Origin: an uncultured Bacteroidota bacterium
Lineage (GTDB): Bacteria; Bacteroidota; Bacteroidia; Chitinophagales; Chitinophagaceae
Assembly (NCBI GenBank): GCA_903831575.1
Contig: CAIKYB010000033.1
Span: 1-64,000, forward strand
Length of the DNA: 64,000 bases
Direction of reading: 5' to 3'
This document shows positions 53,545-62,578 of this stretch, piece after piece. The first letter of the stretch is position 1, and each line of letters begins with the position of its first letter. Under the pieces are notes generated by a model. The model did no database searches and was not told the origin of the DNA. It saw only the letters and a program-made list of their open reading frames with translations. Both the position numbers and the translations under genes were made by a program.

Positions 53545-54561
53545 TTAAAAAATATTCACTTCTCGTTCTAGCAGTATTCCAAACTTAGCAGTCACCGTGC
53601 TTATGATTTCTTCACTGAGATTATGAATTTCTGTGCCTGTAGCATGACCAAAATTCACGAGTACTAAAGCTTGTTTATCATGGCACCCTGCATCTCCTTT
53701 TCGATACCCTTTCCAGCCACACTGTTCGATTAGCCATCCTGCTGCGACCTTAACCTTATCCATTTCATTCATATATCCGACAATATCAGGGAACTCCATT
53801 TTCAATACATCAAATTGGGTTTTCGGCAACTCGGGATTTTTAAAAAAACTGCCGGCATTACCTATTGATTCAGGATTGGGCAACTTACTGTTTCGAATAT
53901 TGATCACCGCCTGTGCTATTGAGGAGATTGACAATTCCTGTACCCCCATGACTTCTAGTTCTTTAGCAATTGCACCATACGCAATATTATATTTCGGCTT
54001 TTTTAGTAGTCTATAGGTAACCGATGTAATAACAAATTGATTTCGTTGTGCATGCTTAAATACACTTTCTCTGTAACCAAATTCGCAGTCACTTTTAGTG
54101 AACACCACTTTTTCCTTGCTATTTATATGAATAGCTTCTAAAGAATGAAAAACCTCTTTTACTTCAACCCCATATGCGCCAATATTCTGCATAGGTGAAG
54201 CTCCGACATTGCCAGGTATCAATGCCAAATTCTCTACTCCGGCATATTGATGATGGACGCAATATTTCACCAACTCATGCCAAGCTATACCAGCACCGGC
54301 TTTCAAGAAAACAAACTGATCATCTTCCTCAACTACTTCTATTCCGGAGATCTCATTTTTCAGAACAAGTGCAGCCACATTTTTTGTAAACAATATATTA
54401 CTACCACCACCCAATATCAATTTACTTTCATGTTGAAAATTTGGCAATAGTAAAATATCCTGAAGCTGTTCAATAGAATCAAAAGAAGCAAAATATTTAG
54501 CTTGCACATCGATACCAAACGTATTATATTTTCTCAGCGATATATTTTCTTTAATTTCCAA
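53545..54561 (-). CDS. murB: UDP-N-acetylenolpyruvoylglucosamine reductase
   Basis: 338 residues, type I MurB of peptidoglycan synthesis. It reduces UDP-GlcNAc-enolpyruvate to UDP-MurNAc with NADPH and FAD. Motifs: GGGSNILF and the FAD-binding GNVGASPMQNIGAYGVE, FGYRESVFK, GNAGSFFKNP (catalytic Ser), and the C-terminal WLIEQCGWKGYRKGDAG with LLEREVNIF. It is the last gene of a minus-strand plsC-priA-murB row, 11 bases after priA. Confidence 0.96.
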   Translation of the reverse strand: MEIKENISLRKYNTFGIDVQAKYFASFDSIEQLQDILLLPNFQHESKLILGGGSNILFTKNVAALVLKNEISGIEVVEEDDQFVFLKAGAGIAWHELVKYCVHHQYAGVENLALIPGNVGASPMQNIGAYGVEVKEVFHSLEAIHINSKEKVVFTKSDCEFGYRESVFKHAQRNQFVITSVTYRLLKKPKYNIAYGAIAKELEVMGVQELSISSIAQAVINIRNSKLPNPESIGNAGSFFKNPELPKTQFDVLKMEFPDIVGYMNEMDKVKVAAGWLIEQCGWKGYRKGDAGCHDKQALVLVNFGHATGTEIHNLSEEIISTVTAKFGILLEREVNIF

Positions 54562-54572
54562 TTAATGATAAT

Positions 54573-57050
54573 TTAGACAGGATCTACATCTGCAATGATA
54601 CTAATTGATTTGTATTTTTTTTCACTCAGCAATAAATTTATATGGTGCTGAATTGCTTTTTTATACTTAACTCCGACTCCGGCATCTTTAGGTAGCTTCA
54701 ACATTATTTCCATAAGATATTGATTTCTCATTCTTGCGATAACAGGTGGTGCAGGTCCTACAACATTGTCTTTAAAATCAGTACGCAACAAACCTGCTAA
54801 TTTATCAGCTGCAGATTTCACAGTTTCATTGTCTTTGTGTTTTAAAGTAAGCATGACCATTCTGCTAAAAGGAGGGTAAAAAAAAGATTCCCTATTACTG
54901 ATTTCGCAATTGTAAAACTGGTTATAATCATGCTGTTGAACCCATTGAATAACTGGATGCTTAACGTTGACTGCTTGTATTAAGACTTTCCCCTGAGATC
55001 CCTTTCTACCTGCCCTGCCGCTAACTTGTTCCATCAATTGAAATGCGCGTTCATTAACTCTAAAATCTGCAAAACTCAATAACCCATCAGCATCCAAAAT
55101 TCCAACAAGACTAACCTTATCAAAATCAAGGCCTTTTACAACCATTTGAGTTCCAACTAAAATATCAAAGCGATGTTGCTCAAACAACTGTATCAAAGTA
55201 TCATGAGCAGTTTTGCCTCTCACACTGTCCACATCCATTCTTGCAATTCTATATTTTGCAAAATCCACTTCCAATTGTTCTTCTATTTTTTCTGTACCAA
55301 AGTTTTTTTCAGCCCAATTATTGCTTCCACAAGCTGTGCATGTTATCAATTTTGGATAAGTGCTCCCACAATAATGGCAATGCAATTTATTGCTGTATTT
55401 ATGAAGCGTTAAAGAGACATCGCAATGGTTACATTGAGGAATAAATCCGCAAGATCCACAAATCAGATAAGGATTATACCCTCTTCTGTTTTGAAACAAG
55501 ATTACTTGCTTATCATTATCCATTGCTAGTTGAATGGCCTCTTTTAATTGAGGACTAACCATTACTTTTCCTTTTTGTACTACTTGCCTCGTATTTACAA
55601 TTTCTATTTCAGGCAATTTGATCCCTCCAAATCTTTCAGTGAGTGTTACAAGAGCATATTTGTTTTGTAATGCATTATAATAACTTTCGAGAGAAGGTGT
55701 GCCACTTCCAAGCAACACTTTAGCTTCGAATAAATTTGCGTAGTAAATCGCTGCATCCCTTGCATGATATCTTGGGGCGGGATCTTGTTGTTTGTATGAA
55801 GCGTCATGCTCTTCATCAACAATGATAAAACCTAAGCTGTTAAATGGCAGAAATAAGGCACTTCTTGCTCCCAAGACGACACTCACTTCATTATTTTTGA
55901 CTTTATTCCACAATTCAATTCTTTCCTGGTCATTAAATTTGGAATGATAAATGGCGATATGCCCACCGAAATGTTTTTGTAATCGGCGGATAATTTGTGT
56001 AGTCAGAGCGATTTCAGGCAATAAGTATAACACTTGTTTACCTTTCAGAATATATTCTTCAATAAGCTTTATATAAATCAGGGTCTTTCCGCTACCAGTG
56101 ACTCCATGAAGAAGAGTAACATTTTTATTTTTTTGTGATTCCTGCAATTCAGATAAGCAAATTTCCTGTTGAGCTGAAAGGACAAAATCAATATGTAAAT
56201 TTTTAGGGACTAATTTTATTCTATCTACATTTCTTTTTTCAACAACCAGGATTTTCTTATCGCATAATGCATTGAGTTGGGCTGCAGAAGCACTTGCTTT
56301 TTTCAACAAGGCGGGCTTAGCCACTTCCCCATCTGTCTTTTGCAAATGAAGAAATGATAACAACAACTCCATTTGTTTCGAAGCGCCTTTCCAATCATTT
56401 AAAAGCCGGGCTAACTGATCTTCATGAGTATAATCCGGATGCAACGTAACATAGATTTCTTTTTTTGTTTTATATTTTTCGTTCAGTTTTTCCCATACAA
56501 AACAAACATCTTTTTCAAGTAATTTTTTTATTATGGGGTAAACGTGAGAGGCATCAAGGATTAATTGAATTTCGATTAATTGCAATTGCTTTTTAATCAA
56601 CAATGCTTCTGCAACAATATATTCTTCATCATTTAAAGAAGAAAAATCTTCGCCAAAATCTTCATTAAAAATAACAACCGTTTCGCTACTCAATTTAAAA
56701 TTAGCAGGCAGTGCTGCTGCCATCACTTCGCCTTCAGTGCACATATAATACTCACTCATCCATTTCCAAAGCTGCAATTGCTGATTATAAACAATAGGAG
56801 CATCATCAAGAATATTGATGATAGATTTTGTAGTATAGGGAGGCTTTTGATTGGTAATTGACTTTATAATACCTGCGTATTTTTTATTTTTCCCGAAGAC
56901 AACTTCTGCTCTGCAACCTATTTTTGCAATACCAATTAAGTGGCTGGGAATCTCGTAGGTGTAAACTATAGGTAAGGCAAGAGGTAAAATAATTTCAGTC
57001 CAAAAGCCGGAGGCGCTTTCATTAAAATTTATTTGATTTTCACGACCCAT
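54573..57050 (-). CDS. priA: Primosomal replication restart helicase PriA
   Basis: 825 residues. PriA restarts stalled replication forks. The DNA-binding N-terminus is followed by a SF2 helicase core: GVTGSGKTLIY (Walker A, near residue 320), VDEEHDASYKQ (DEAH-type motif II), GSGTPSLESY (motif III), and zinc modules CGSCGFIPQCNHCDV and CHYCGSTYPKLITCTACGS. Further on are GTQMVVKGLDFDKVSLVGIL and GRAGRKGSQGKV (motifs V and VI). It has 11 bases to murB and 7 bases from plsC; all three are on the minus strand. Confidence 0.97.
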   Translation of the reverse strand: MGRENQINFNESASGFWTEIILPLALPIVYTYEIPSHLIGIAKIGCRAEVVFGKNKKYAGIIKSITNQKPPYTTKSIINILDDAPIVYNQQLQLWKWMSEYYMCTEGEVMAAALPANFKLSSETVVIFNEDFGEDFSSLNDEEYIVAEALLIKKQLQLIEIQLILDASHVYPIIKKLLEKDVCFVWEKLNEKYKTKKEIYVTLHPDYTHEDQLARLLNDWKGASKQMELLLSFLHLQKTDGEVAKPALLKKASASAAQLNALCDKKILVVEKRNVDRIKLVPKNLHIDFVLSAQQEICLSELQESQKNKNVTLLHGVTGSGKTLIYIKLIEEYILKGKQVLYLLPEIALTTQIIRRLQKHFGGHIAIYHSKFNDQERIELWNKVKNNEVSVVLGARSALFLPFNSLGFIIVDEEHDASYKQQDPAPRYHARDAAIYYANLFEAKVLLGSGTPSLESYYNALQNKYALVTLTERFGGIKLPEIEIVNTRQVVQKGKVMVSPQLKEAIQLAMDNDKQVILFQNRRGYNPYLICGSCGFIPQCNHCDVSLTLHKYSNKLHCHYCGSTYPKLITCTACGSNNWAEKNFGTEKIEEQLEVDFAKYRIARMDVDSVRGKTAHDTLIQLFEQHRFDILVGTQMVVKGLDFDKVSLVGILDADGLLSFADFRVNERAFQLMEQVSGRAGRKGSQGKVLIQAVNVKHPVIQWVQQHDYNQFYNCEISNRESFFYPPFSRMVMLTLKHKDNETVKSAADKLAGLLRTDFKDNVVGPAPPVIARMRNQYLMEIMLKLPKDAGVGVKYKKAIQHHINLLLSEKKYKSISIIADVDPV

Positions 57051-57057
57051 TTTTGTG

Positions 57058-57822
57058 TTACTCTTTTATCCAAGTTGCTTTATATCTTATCAATGCAGAC
57101 TCCATTGAGTCATATACTTTTTGTTTCAAAACAGGCAAATCTTCTATTTCAAAACCCTCAACCGAAATCTCTTCAAGGTAAACAACTCTTGATTTTCCGG
57201 GCGTCAAGGAAAGTGCTTTACTATAATGTAATCTATCATAAGTATCCAAAAAAAGCAAGGGTTTGATAGAAGTTTTTGTTTCAATGGCAATTCTAAAAGC
57301 GCCATCATAAAAATTAATTAAAGGCTTACTCGTTTCATTAAAAGTTCCTTCTGGGGCAAGAATAATGGAAATATTATCCTTTATAGCTTGTTTTAAATCG
57401 CTTACACTTCTGGCACGATCGGCGGGATCTTTTCTATTAACCATAATTACTGCACTACTATAGATAAACCCAAACAAGGGAATTTTGCCAATTTCGAATT
57501 TCCCTAACCCTCTGAAATGTTGTTTTCTTATAGCTTTCAATATAACAATCGCATCTAAATACGAGATATGGTTAAAAACGAAAATAACAGGCTTATTATA
57601 GTCATGTTTTGTTTCGAAAATATTCTTATGCCATATTCCGAGTAAAATAAAAATAATATCTATAAAAACCCGGCTTATCAGGTAAATAAAATTTCCACGA
57701 GTCTTTTTTGGTAAAAAAAAAGTCAATAATGCAATCGGAAAAACAATTAATACAAATGCAAGAAATAGGATTGAAGCATAGATATTATATAAGAATTGTA
57801 GGAAACGAAGTGATTTTTTCAT
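57058..57822 (-). CDS. 1-acyl-sn-glycerol-3-phosphate acyltransferase (PlsC family)
   Basis: 254 residues. An N-terminal TM pair (about 10-35, 45-65) is followed by the acyltransferase domain with NHISYLDAIV (HX4D catalytic, residues about 90-99), FRGLGKFEIGKIPLFG, and LAPEGTFNET (glycerophosphate-binding EGT). It makes phosphatidic acid or acylates a related lipid in the inner membrane. A lysophospholipid or ornithine-lipid acyltransferase is possible. It is the first gene of the row with priA and murB. Confidence 0.88.
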   Translation of the reverse strand: MKKSLRFLQFLYNIYASILFLAFVLIVFPIALLTFFLPKKTRGNFIYLISRVFIDIIFILLGIWHKNIFETKHDYNKPVIFVFNHISYLDAIVILKAIRKQHFRGLGKFEIGKIPLFGFIYSSAVIMVNRKDPADRARSVSDLKQAIKDNISIILAPEGTFNETSKPLINFYDGAFRIAIETKTSIKPLLFLDTYDRLHYSKALSLTPGKSRVVYLEEISVEGFEIEDLPVLKQKVYDSMESALIRYKATWIKE

Positions 57823-58023
57823 GATTCTTGCGAAAATAGTCAGAAAAAGTTAAGGAACGTATATTTGATCAAACAAATTGAAATTGAACAAATTAGCTAA
57901 TTCTTTAAGAAGACTATCCCAATTTGAAAATCTTATTAAGGGTCATGAATAAAGGCTAGAATAATATTTTTTTTAAATTATTAAAAAAAGATTTGGAATT
58001 CTGCAATTAAATAAGGGAAAACG

Positions 58024-58039
58024 ATTACCTTTGCCGTCC
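58024..58039 (+). promoter_or_regulatory. Promoter box of rplU, identical to rpmB
   Basis: ATTACCTTTGCCGTCC, containing TACCTTTG (58026-58033), a perfect TAnnTTTG. It lies 17 bases before the rplU ATG at 58056, and the same 16-mer occurs upstream of rpmB. Confidence 0.7.
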
Positions 58040-58055
58040 TAAATTCGGGTATGTT

Positions 58056-58361
58056 ATGTTAGCAATAGTTAAAATCGCAGGTCAACAATTTAAAGTAAAA
58101 GCAGGAGACAGCTTGTATGTTCCACACATTGAGGGTAATACTGGAGACGCAGTAGAATTTACTGACGTTTTGTTTACACACAATGGTAGCAGCATCAATA
58201 GTGGCTCATCTGTAAAAGCAGTTGTAAAGGCTGAAATTGTGAATGGCCAAATAAAAGGTGATAAAGTAATCGCTTTTAAAATGAAGAGAAGAAAAGGTTT
58301 CCGTAAAAAGCACGGACATCGCACGCAGTATACACAAATAAAAGTAACTGCAATTGCTTAA
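58056..58361 (+). CDS. rplU: 50S ribosomal protein L21
   Basis: 101 residues, the normal bacterial L21 (MLAIVKIAGQQFKVKAGDSL, KMKRRKGFRKKHGHRTQYT). It binds 23S rRNA domain VI/III in the large subunit. Another ATG lies 5 bases upstream but is out of frame. First gene of rplU-rpmA, followed by a small H1-like gene. Confidence 0.97.
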   Translation: MLAIVKIAGQQFKVKAGDSLYVPHIEGNTGDAVEFTDVLFTHNGSSINSGSSVKAVVKAEIVNGQIKGDKVIAFKMKRRKGFRKKHGHRTQYTQIKVTAIA

Positions 58362-58402
58362 TTGATTTTCGAGCAATCATTTCAACAATCAAATCGTAAA
58401 AA

Positions 58403-58657
58403 ATGGCACATAAAAAAGGTGAAGGTTCCGTAAAAAACGGTCGCGATTCACAAAGTAAAAGATTAGGTGTAAAAATTTTCGGAGGACAAGCTGCGAATGC
58501 TGGCAATATTATTTTGCGTCAACGCGGAACTGTATACCATCCAGGGAAAAATGTTGGGGTTGGTAGAGACTTTACCATCTTCGCTTTAACTGATGGTGTA
58601 GTTGCTTTCAAAAAAACTAAAGGAGACAAAACACTTGTTTCTGTTGCTACCATTTAA
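58403..58657 (+). CDS. rpmA: 50S ribosomal protein L27
   Basis: 84 residues, with the N-terminal [20 protein letters not shown] and the central [14 protein letters not shown]27 reaches toward the peptidyl-transferase centre. No Firmicutes-type N-terminal cleavage extension is present. It stands 41 bases after rplU and is followed by the H1-like gene. Confidence 0.97.
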   Translation: MAHKKGEGSVKNGRDSQSKRLGVKIFGGQAANAGNIILRQRGTVYHPGKNVGVGRDFTIFALTDGVVAFKKTKGDKTLVSVATI

Positions 58658-58749
58658 TTTATTTTTAAAAAAATAATAACTTTTTTTTGGTAATTTGAAA
58701 ATTATATTTATTTTTAAGTATTATTTACTAACCAATTAAATTAAAAAAA

Positions 58750-58917
58750 ATGGCTACAAAGAAAAAAGCTGCTGCAAAAAAAGCTGCTCCAAGAAAAGCT
58801 GCTGCTAAAAAAGCTGCTCCAAAAAAAGCTGCTAAAAAAGCTGCTCCTAAGAAAGCTGCTGCTAAAAAAGCTGCTCCTAAGAAAGCTGCTAAAAAAGCTG
58901 CTCCTAAAAAGAAGTAA
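58750..58917 (+). CDS. Histone-H1-like lysine/alanine-rich protein
   Basis: 55 residues made almost wholly of KKAA/AAPKK repeats (MATKKKAAAKKAAPRKAAAK at the start, ending KKAAPKKK). Only Met, Ala, Thr, Lys, Pro and Arg occur. Such AlgP/H1-like proteins occur in Bacteroidota and probably bind DNA non-specifically as nucleoid proteins. It is too short for many gene-finding cutoffs. Its place after rplU-rpmA (92 bases) and before a terminator suggests it may be on the same transcript. Confidence 0.85.
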   Translation: MATKKKAAAKKAAPRKAAAKKAAPKKAAKKAAPKKAAAKKAAPKKAAKKAAPKKK

Positions 58918-58945
58918 GCTTCAATTGCTTAAAGCAAATGATAGT

Positions 58946-58974
58946 AGTCCCGGTTTATACCGGGACTTTTTTTT
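58946..58974 (+). terminator. Terminator after the H1-like gene
   Basis: A 9-bp GC-rich stem AGTCCCGGT/ACCGGGACT (58946-58954 with 58959-58967), a TTAT loop and eight Ts. Confidence 0.9.
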
Positions 58975-59082
58975 GCCCTGAAAGCACTTCCTACGTTGCA
59001 TTATAGCTTATTTAAAAAAGGTTAGTATTGGAAATGTAGTTATAAAATATTTCCACTTTCGATATTTATAACAATGATTTAA

Positions 59083-59090
59083 TAAATTTG
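59083..59090 (+). promoter_or_regulatory. -7 box TAAATTTG just before the PolX-like gene
   Basis: Exact TAnnTTTG, only 4 bases before the ATG at 59095, so transcription would start at or next to the start codon. A leaderless mRNA is possible. Confidence 0.4.
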
Positions 59091-59094
59091 AACT

Positions 59095-60777
59095 ATGGAT
59101 AATAATCAAATTGCTGACCACTTTTCTTTGCTTTCAAAGTTGATGGATATACATGGAGAAAATACTTTTAAATCAAAATCATACTCCACTGCCGCGTACA
59201 CGATTGAGAAATTACAACAGCAATTATCTACAATTCCGATCGAAAAAATCGCTACTATAAATGGGATCGGCTCCTCCTCTGCTCTAAAAATTATAGAAAT
59301 TATCGAGACTGGGAAATTGAATTCTCTTGAAGAATTGATAAATAAAACACCAAAAGGGGTAATTGAGATGCTAAATATCAAAGGTGTCGGCCCAAAAAAA
59401 ATAAATACTATTTGGAAAGAAATGGAAATTGAAACGATCGGAGAATTACTTTATGCATGTAAAGAAAATCGATTAAAACTATATAAAGGCTTCGGGGAAA
59501 AAACACAACAGAATGTAATTGAAACTATTGAATTTTATTTCAAGAGTAAAGGGAGTTATTTATACGCTCAAGTTGAATTAATAGTGCCGGAAATAGAATC
59601 ATTTCTATTAAAAATCTTCAATTCGCAAAAAATAGAATTGACAGGAGCCTATAAACGACAGTTAGAAATAATAGATCAACTTGAATTCCTTATAGAAGAT
59701 GAGATTACTACTATTGAGAAAACTTTATTGCATGTTGAAGGATTCACTTTGAAAGAAAATGGAACTGGGTATTTATTATACTCCACATTATTAGGAATCG
59801 ATGTAAAAATTTACATCGCAAACAAGATTAATTTTATTGAAGAGTCTATCAAACTCAGTTCTTCTGATGAATTCTGGCAAGAAATCCAAAAAAAACGAAG
59901 CTTAATAGAAGCAACCCCTACTACAGTTGAACATTTCTTTCAACAAATGGAAATTCCTACAATCCCCCCTTATCTTAGAGAACAAGCACAAACCATTCAA
60001 CAATTCTCAAAAAATGATCCCCCAAAGCCAATTGAGATTGAAGATATAAAAGGAATAATACACAGCCATAGTAATTGGAGCGATGGAAGCAACACCATTG
60101 AAGAAATGGCAAATGCAGCGATAAGCAAAGGATTCGAATATCTGGTCATCAGCGATCATAGCAAATCTGCTTTTTATGCTCAGGGACTTTCAATTGATAG
60201 AATAATCGCTCAACATCAATATATAGACGAATTAAATAAGAAAATAAAGTCATTTAAAATCTATAAAAGTATTGAATCTGATATTTTAAACGATGGGAAC
60301 CTTGATTATCCCAATGAAATCTTATCTAGATTTGATTTAGTAATCGCATCTATTCATAGTAATCTTAAGATGAATGAAGAAAAAGCTATGATGAGGCTAA
60401 TAAAAGCCATTGAAAACCCATTCACTACAATATTAGGGCATATGACAGGACGCTTGCTACTGAGTAGACCTGGATACCCTGTAGACCATAAAAAAATAAT
60501 TGACGCCTGTGCGGCAAATAAAGTAGTCATTGAATTGAATGCCCATCCAAGCAGATTAGATATTGATTGGCGACAACTATCATATGCACTTGAGAAAAAT
60601 GTGTTGATTTCAATAAACCCCGATGCACATCAAATTGAGGGAATGAACGATGTTAAATACGGTGTGAAAGTTGCTCAAAAAGCAATGCTCCCAAAAGAAA
60701 GAAATTTAAGTAGTTTCACTTTGGATCAGTTTGAAGATTATATTACTTCAACAACAAAAGAAAAAACGAAAATATAA
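59095..60777 (+). CDS. PolX-like protein with PHP domain and altered polymerase site
   Basis: 560 residues. It follows the PolX layout: an N-terminal HhH region (about 1-140, INGIGSSSALKI, IKGVGPKKINTIW), a Pol-beta-like catalytic region (about 155-260), and a C-terminal PHP phosphoesterase domain (about 315-555). The PHP metal motifs look intact: HSHSNWSDG (H323, H325, D330), SDHS (D354, H355), SIHS (H421), GHMTGRL (H449) and NPDAH (D510, H512). In the polymerase region the GS-x-RR...GDxD motif reads GAYKR...DQLE; two of three catalytic Asp are Q195 and E197, while D236 is kept. Polymerase activity is therefore doubtful; a repair nuclease role is possible. Confidence 0.88.
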   Translation: MDNNQIADHFSLLSKLMDIHGENTFKSKSYSTAAYTIEKLQQQLSTIPIEKIATINGIGSSSALKIIEIIETGKLNSLEELINKTPKGVIEMLNIKGVGPKKINTIWKEMEIETIGELLYACKENRLKLYKGFGEKTQQNVIETIEFYFKSKGSYLYAQVELIVPEIESFLLKIFNSQKIELTGAYKRQLEIIDQLEFLIEDEITTIEKTLLHVEGFTLKENGTGYLLYSTLLGIDVKIYIANKINFIEESIKLSSSDEFWQEIQKKRSLIEATPTTVEHFFQQMEIPTIPPYLREQAQTIQQFSKNDPPKPIEIEDIKGIIHSHSNWSDGSNTIEEMANAAISKGFEYLVISDHSKSAFYAQGLSIDRIIAQHQYIDELNKKIKSFKIYKSIESDILNDGNLDYPNEILSRFDLVIASIHSNLKMNEEKAMMRLIKAIENPFTTILGHMTGRLLLSRPGYPVDHKKIIDACAANKVVIELNAHPSRLDIDWRQLSYALEKNVLISINPDAHQIEGMNDVKYGVKVAQKAMLPKERNLSSFTLDQFEDYITSTTKEKTKI

Positions 60778-60778
60778 T

Positions 60779-61546
60779 CTAATGCTCTTTCTTTACTTGA
60801 TTCCAAAGTGAATCCATTTCGGCCAAACTCATGTCGTGCAAAAACTTATTTTCTAAAGCCACGAGTTCTTCCATTTTCATAAATCGTTTGATAAATTTTT
60901 TATTTGTTCTTTCAAGAGCATTTTCTGCATCTACTTTTAAAAACCTTGCATAATTAACTAAGGAGAAAAAAACATCCCCTAATTCATCTTCAATATTATC
61001 ATGATTCCCCATTTCAATGGCTTGTTTTAATTCCGCTATCTCCTCTTCAACTTTACCCCAAACCTGGTTTTTATTCTCCCATTCAAAACCAACTTGCTGA
61101 GATTTTTCCTGCAAACGAATAGCTTTAACCATAGAAGGCAATGTTTTAGGAACTCCACCAAGCACCGACTTCTTGCCTTCTGCTAATTTAATTTTCTCCC
61201 AGTTTTGTTTTACATCATCCTCACTTTCCACTTTTACATCTCCATAAATATGAGGGTGGCGAACAATTAGTTTTTCACAAACACCATTTACCACATCTTT
61301 TAAAGAAAATTCGTTTTTTTCGCTGCCAATTTTAGCATAAAAAACTATGTGCAAAAGCAAATCACCCAACTCTTCTTTTATACCATTTGAGTCATTTTCA
61401 GAAATAGCATCTGCCAATTCATAAGTTTCTTCAATGGTGAGGTGCCTCAAAGACTCATTAGTTTGCTTTTGATCCCATGGACATTTTTCTCTGAGTTCAT
61501 CCATTATTTTTACTAATCTTAAAAAATCAACTCCTATGTTATCCAT
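60779..61546 (-). CDS. mazG: Nucleoside triphosphate pyrophosphohydrolase MazG
   Basis: 255 residues with two MazG domains: LRHLTIEETYELADAI and EELGDLLLHIVFYA in the first, and EEEIAELKQAIEMG and DELGDVFFSLVNYARFL in the second, the usual all-alpha EExxE...ExxD metal sites. It hydrolyses (d)NTPs, and probably ppGpp, to monophosphates and pyrophosphate in the cytoplasm. The N-terminal CPWDQKQTNESLR is typical. It converges with the PolX-like gene, whose stop is 1 base away. Confidence 0.95.
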   Translation of the reverse strand: MDNIGVDFLRLVKIMDELREKCPWDQKQTNESLRHLTIEETYELADAISENDSNGIKEELGDLLLHIVFYAKIGSEKNEFSLKDVVNGVCEKLIVRHPHIYGDVKVESEDDVKQNWEKIKLAEGKKSVLGGVPKTLPSMVKAIRLQEKSQQVGFEWENKNQVWGKVEEEIAELKQAIEMGNHDNIEDELGDVFFSLVNYARFLKVDAENALERTNKKFIKRFMKMEELVALENKFLHDMSLAEMDSLWNQVKKEH

Positions 61547-61707
61547 ATTAAAAAATTAAAATTTCTGAATATTACGCCCATCTTCTTTCGAAGCATAATG
61601 CAATTTTAAACAATTTTATTAGTAGAAAAATAATTTATTAAATACAATGAATTTATTTTAAAATCATAAAACTTTACATTTTAGGAATAATAAATATAAA
61701 TAAGGGT

Positions 61708-61715
61708 TAGATTTG
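61708..61715 (+). promoter_or_regulatory. -7 box TAGATTTG before the secreted hypothetical gene
   Basis: Exact TAnnTTTG, 25 bases before the ATG at 61741. No -33 box was recognised. Confidence 0.4.
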
Positions 61716-61740
61716 TACATTGTAAGCTAATAATAATAAG

Positions 61741-62571
61741 ATGAACAAGATCATTTCTATTTCAATGTTTTTTTTCGCAGCTCCTCTGTTTTCAAAAGCT
61801 CAGTTTTTTTACAAAGACATTATCAGTACAACCCAAGCTGCAGAAGAGCTAGAGACCTACCAAATGTCAGGAGTTCACAATATTAAGATTAATAGTATTG
61901 AAAGCAACGGTGAGCCGAGTGAAGGTTTTTTTTGCGAAAAGAAAATATCAAAAGATTACAAGAAAGTAACCCTATATACGAAATTAAATGGGTCAAGCAA
62001 GTCCATATTAATTTCCTATTTCAATGAGAAGAAGCAATTATTAAAAACTTACGACAGCTCTGAAATAGTAGTTAGCTCCAATGAATATGAATATGACAAT
62101 AAAGGCAGGCTAACCAGTATAAAATATACTTCTCATTCAAATGATGATGACTTTGTAAATCAAATAACGGAAGAGCATGTCTATTTCTACAAAGAAGAAA
62201 ATCTACCACAAAGTATGTACAGAATAAAGAATACAACTGACACCACAATTGTATTATATTCTTTAGATGAGCACAATAACATTTCTATTGAGAAAGAAAT
62301 GAAAAATGCATCAAAGTACTACTACTACTATAACACAATCAATAAACTTACGGATATTGTTCACAGCAACGAATATAAAAACAAACTTGTTGCAGATTAC
62401 CTATTTGAATACAATGCTCAAGGACTTCTTTCTCAGATGACTACAACAGAAGACGGGAATGATAATTTTTCAATCTGGAAATATTCCTATGATGACAAAT
62501 TGAAAACACAAGAAAGAATCTTTTCAAAAGATGGGGTAATGCTAGGTAAAATGGAATATGAGTACAAGTAG
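61741..62571 (+). CDS. Secreted hypothetical protein with YD-type repeats
   Basis: 276 residues with a signal peptide ending in SKAQ (about 1-21). The mature protein has repeated aromatic-acidic strands (YEYDNKGRLTSIKY, YLFEYNAQGLLSQM, YSYDDKLKTQER, MEYEYK), resembling the YD-repeat/antiparallel beta arrangement of Bacteroidota exported proteins. I recognise no catalytic motif. It is convergent with the RlpA-like gene, whose stop lies 7 bases away. Function unknown. Confidence 0.72.
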   Translation: MNKIISISMFFFAAPLFSKAQFFYKDIISTTQAAEELETYQMSGVHNIKINSIESNGEPSEGFFCEKKISKDYKKVTLYTKLNGSSKSILISYFNEKKQLLKTYDSSEIVVSSNEYEYDNKGRLTSIKYTSHSNDDDFVNQITEEHVYFYKEENLPQSMYRIKNTTDTTIVLYSLDEHNNISIEKEMKNASKYYYYYNTINKLTDIVHSNEYKNKLVADYLFEYNAQGLLSQMTTTEDGNDNFSIWKYSYDDKLKTQERIFSKDGVMLGKMEYEYK

Positions 62572-62578
62572 CCAAAGA

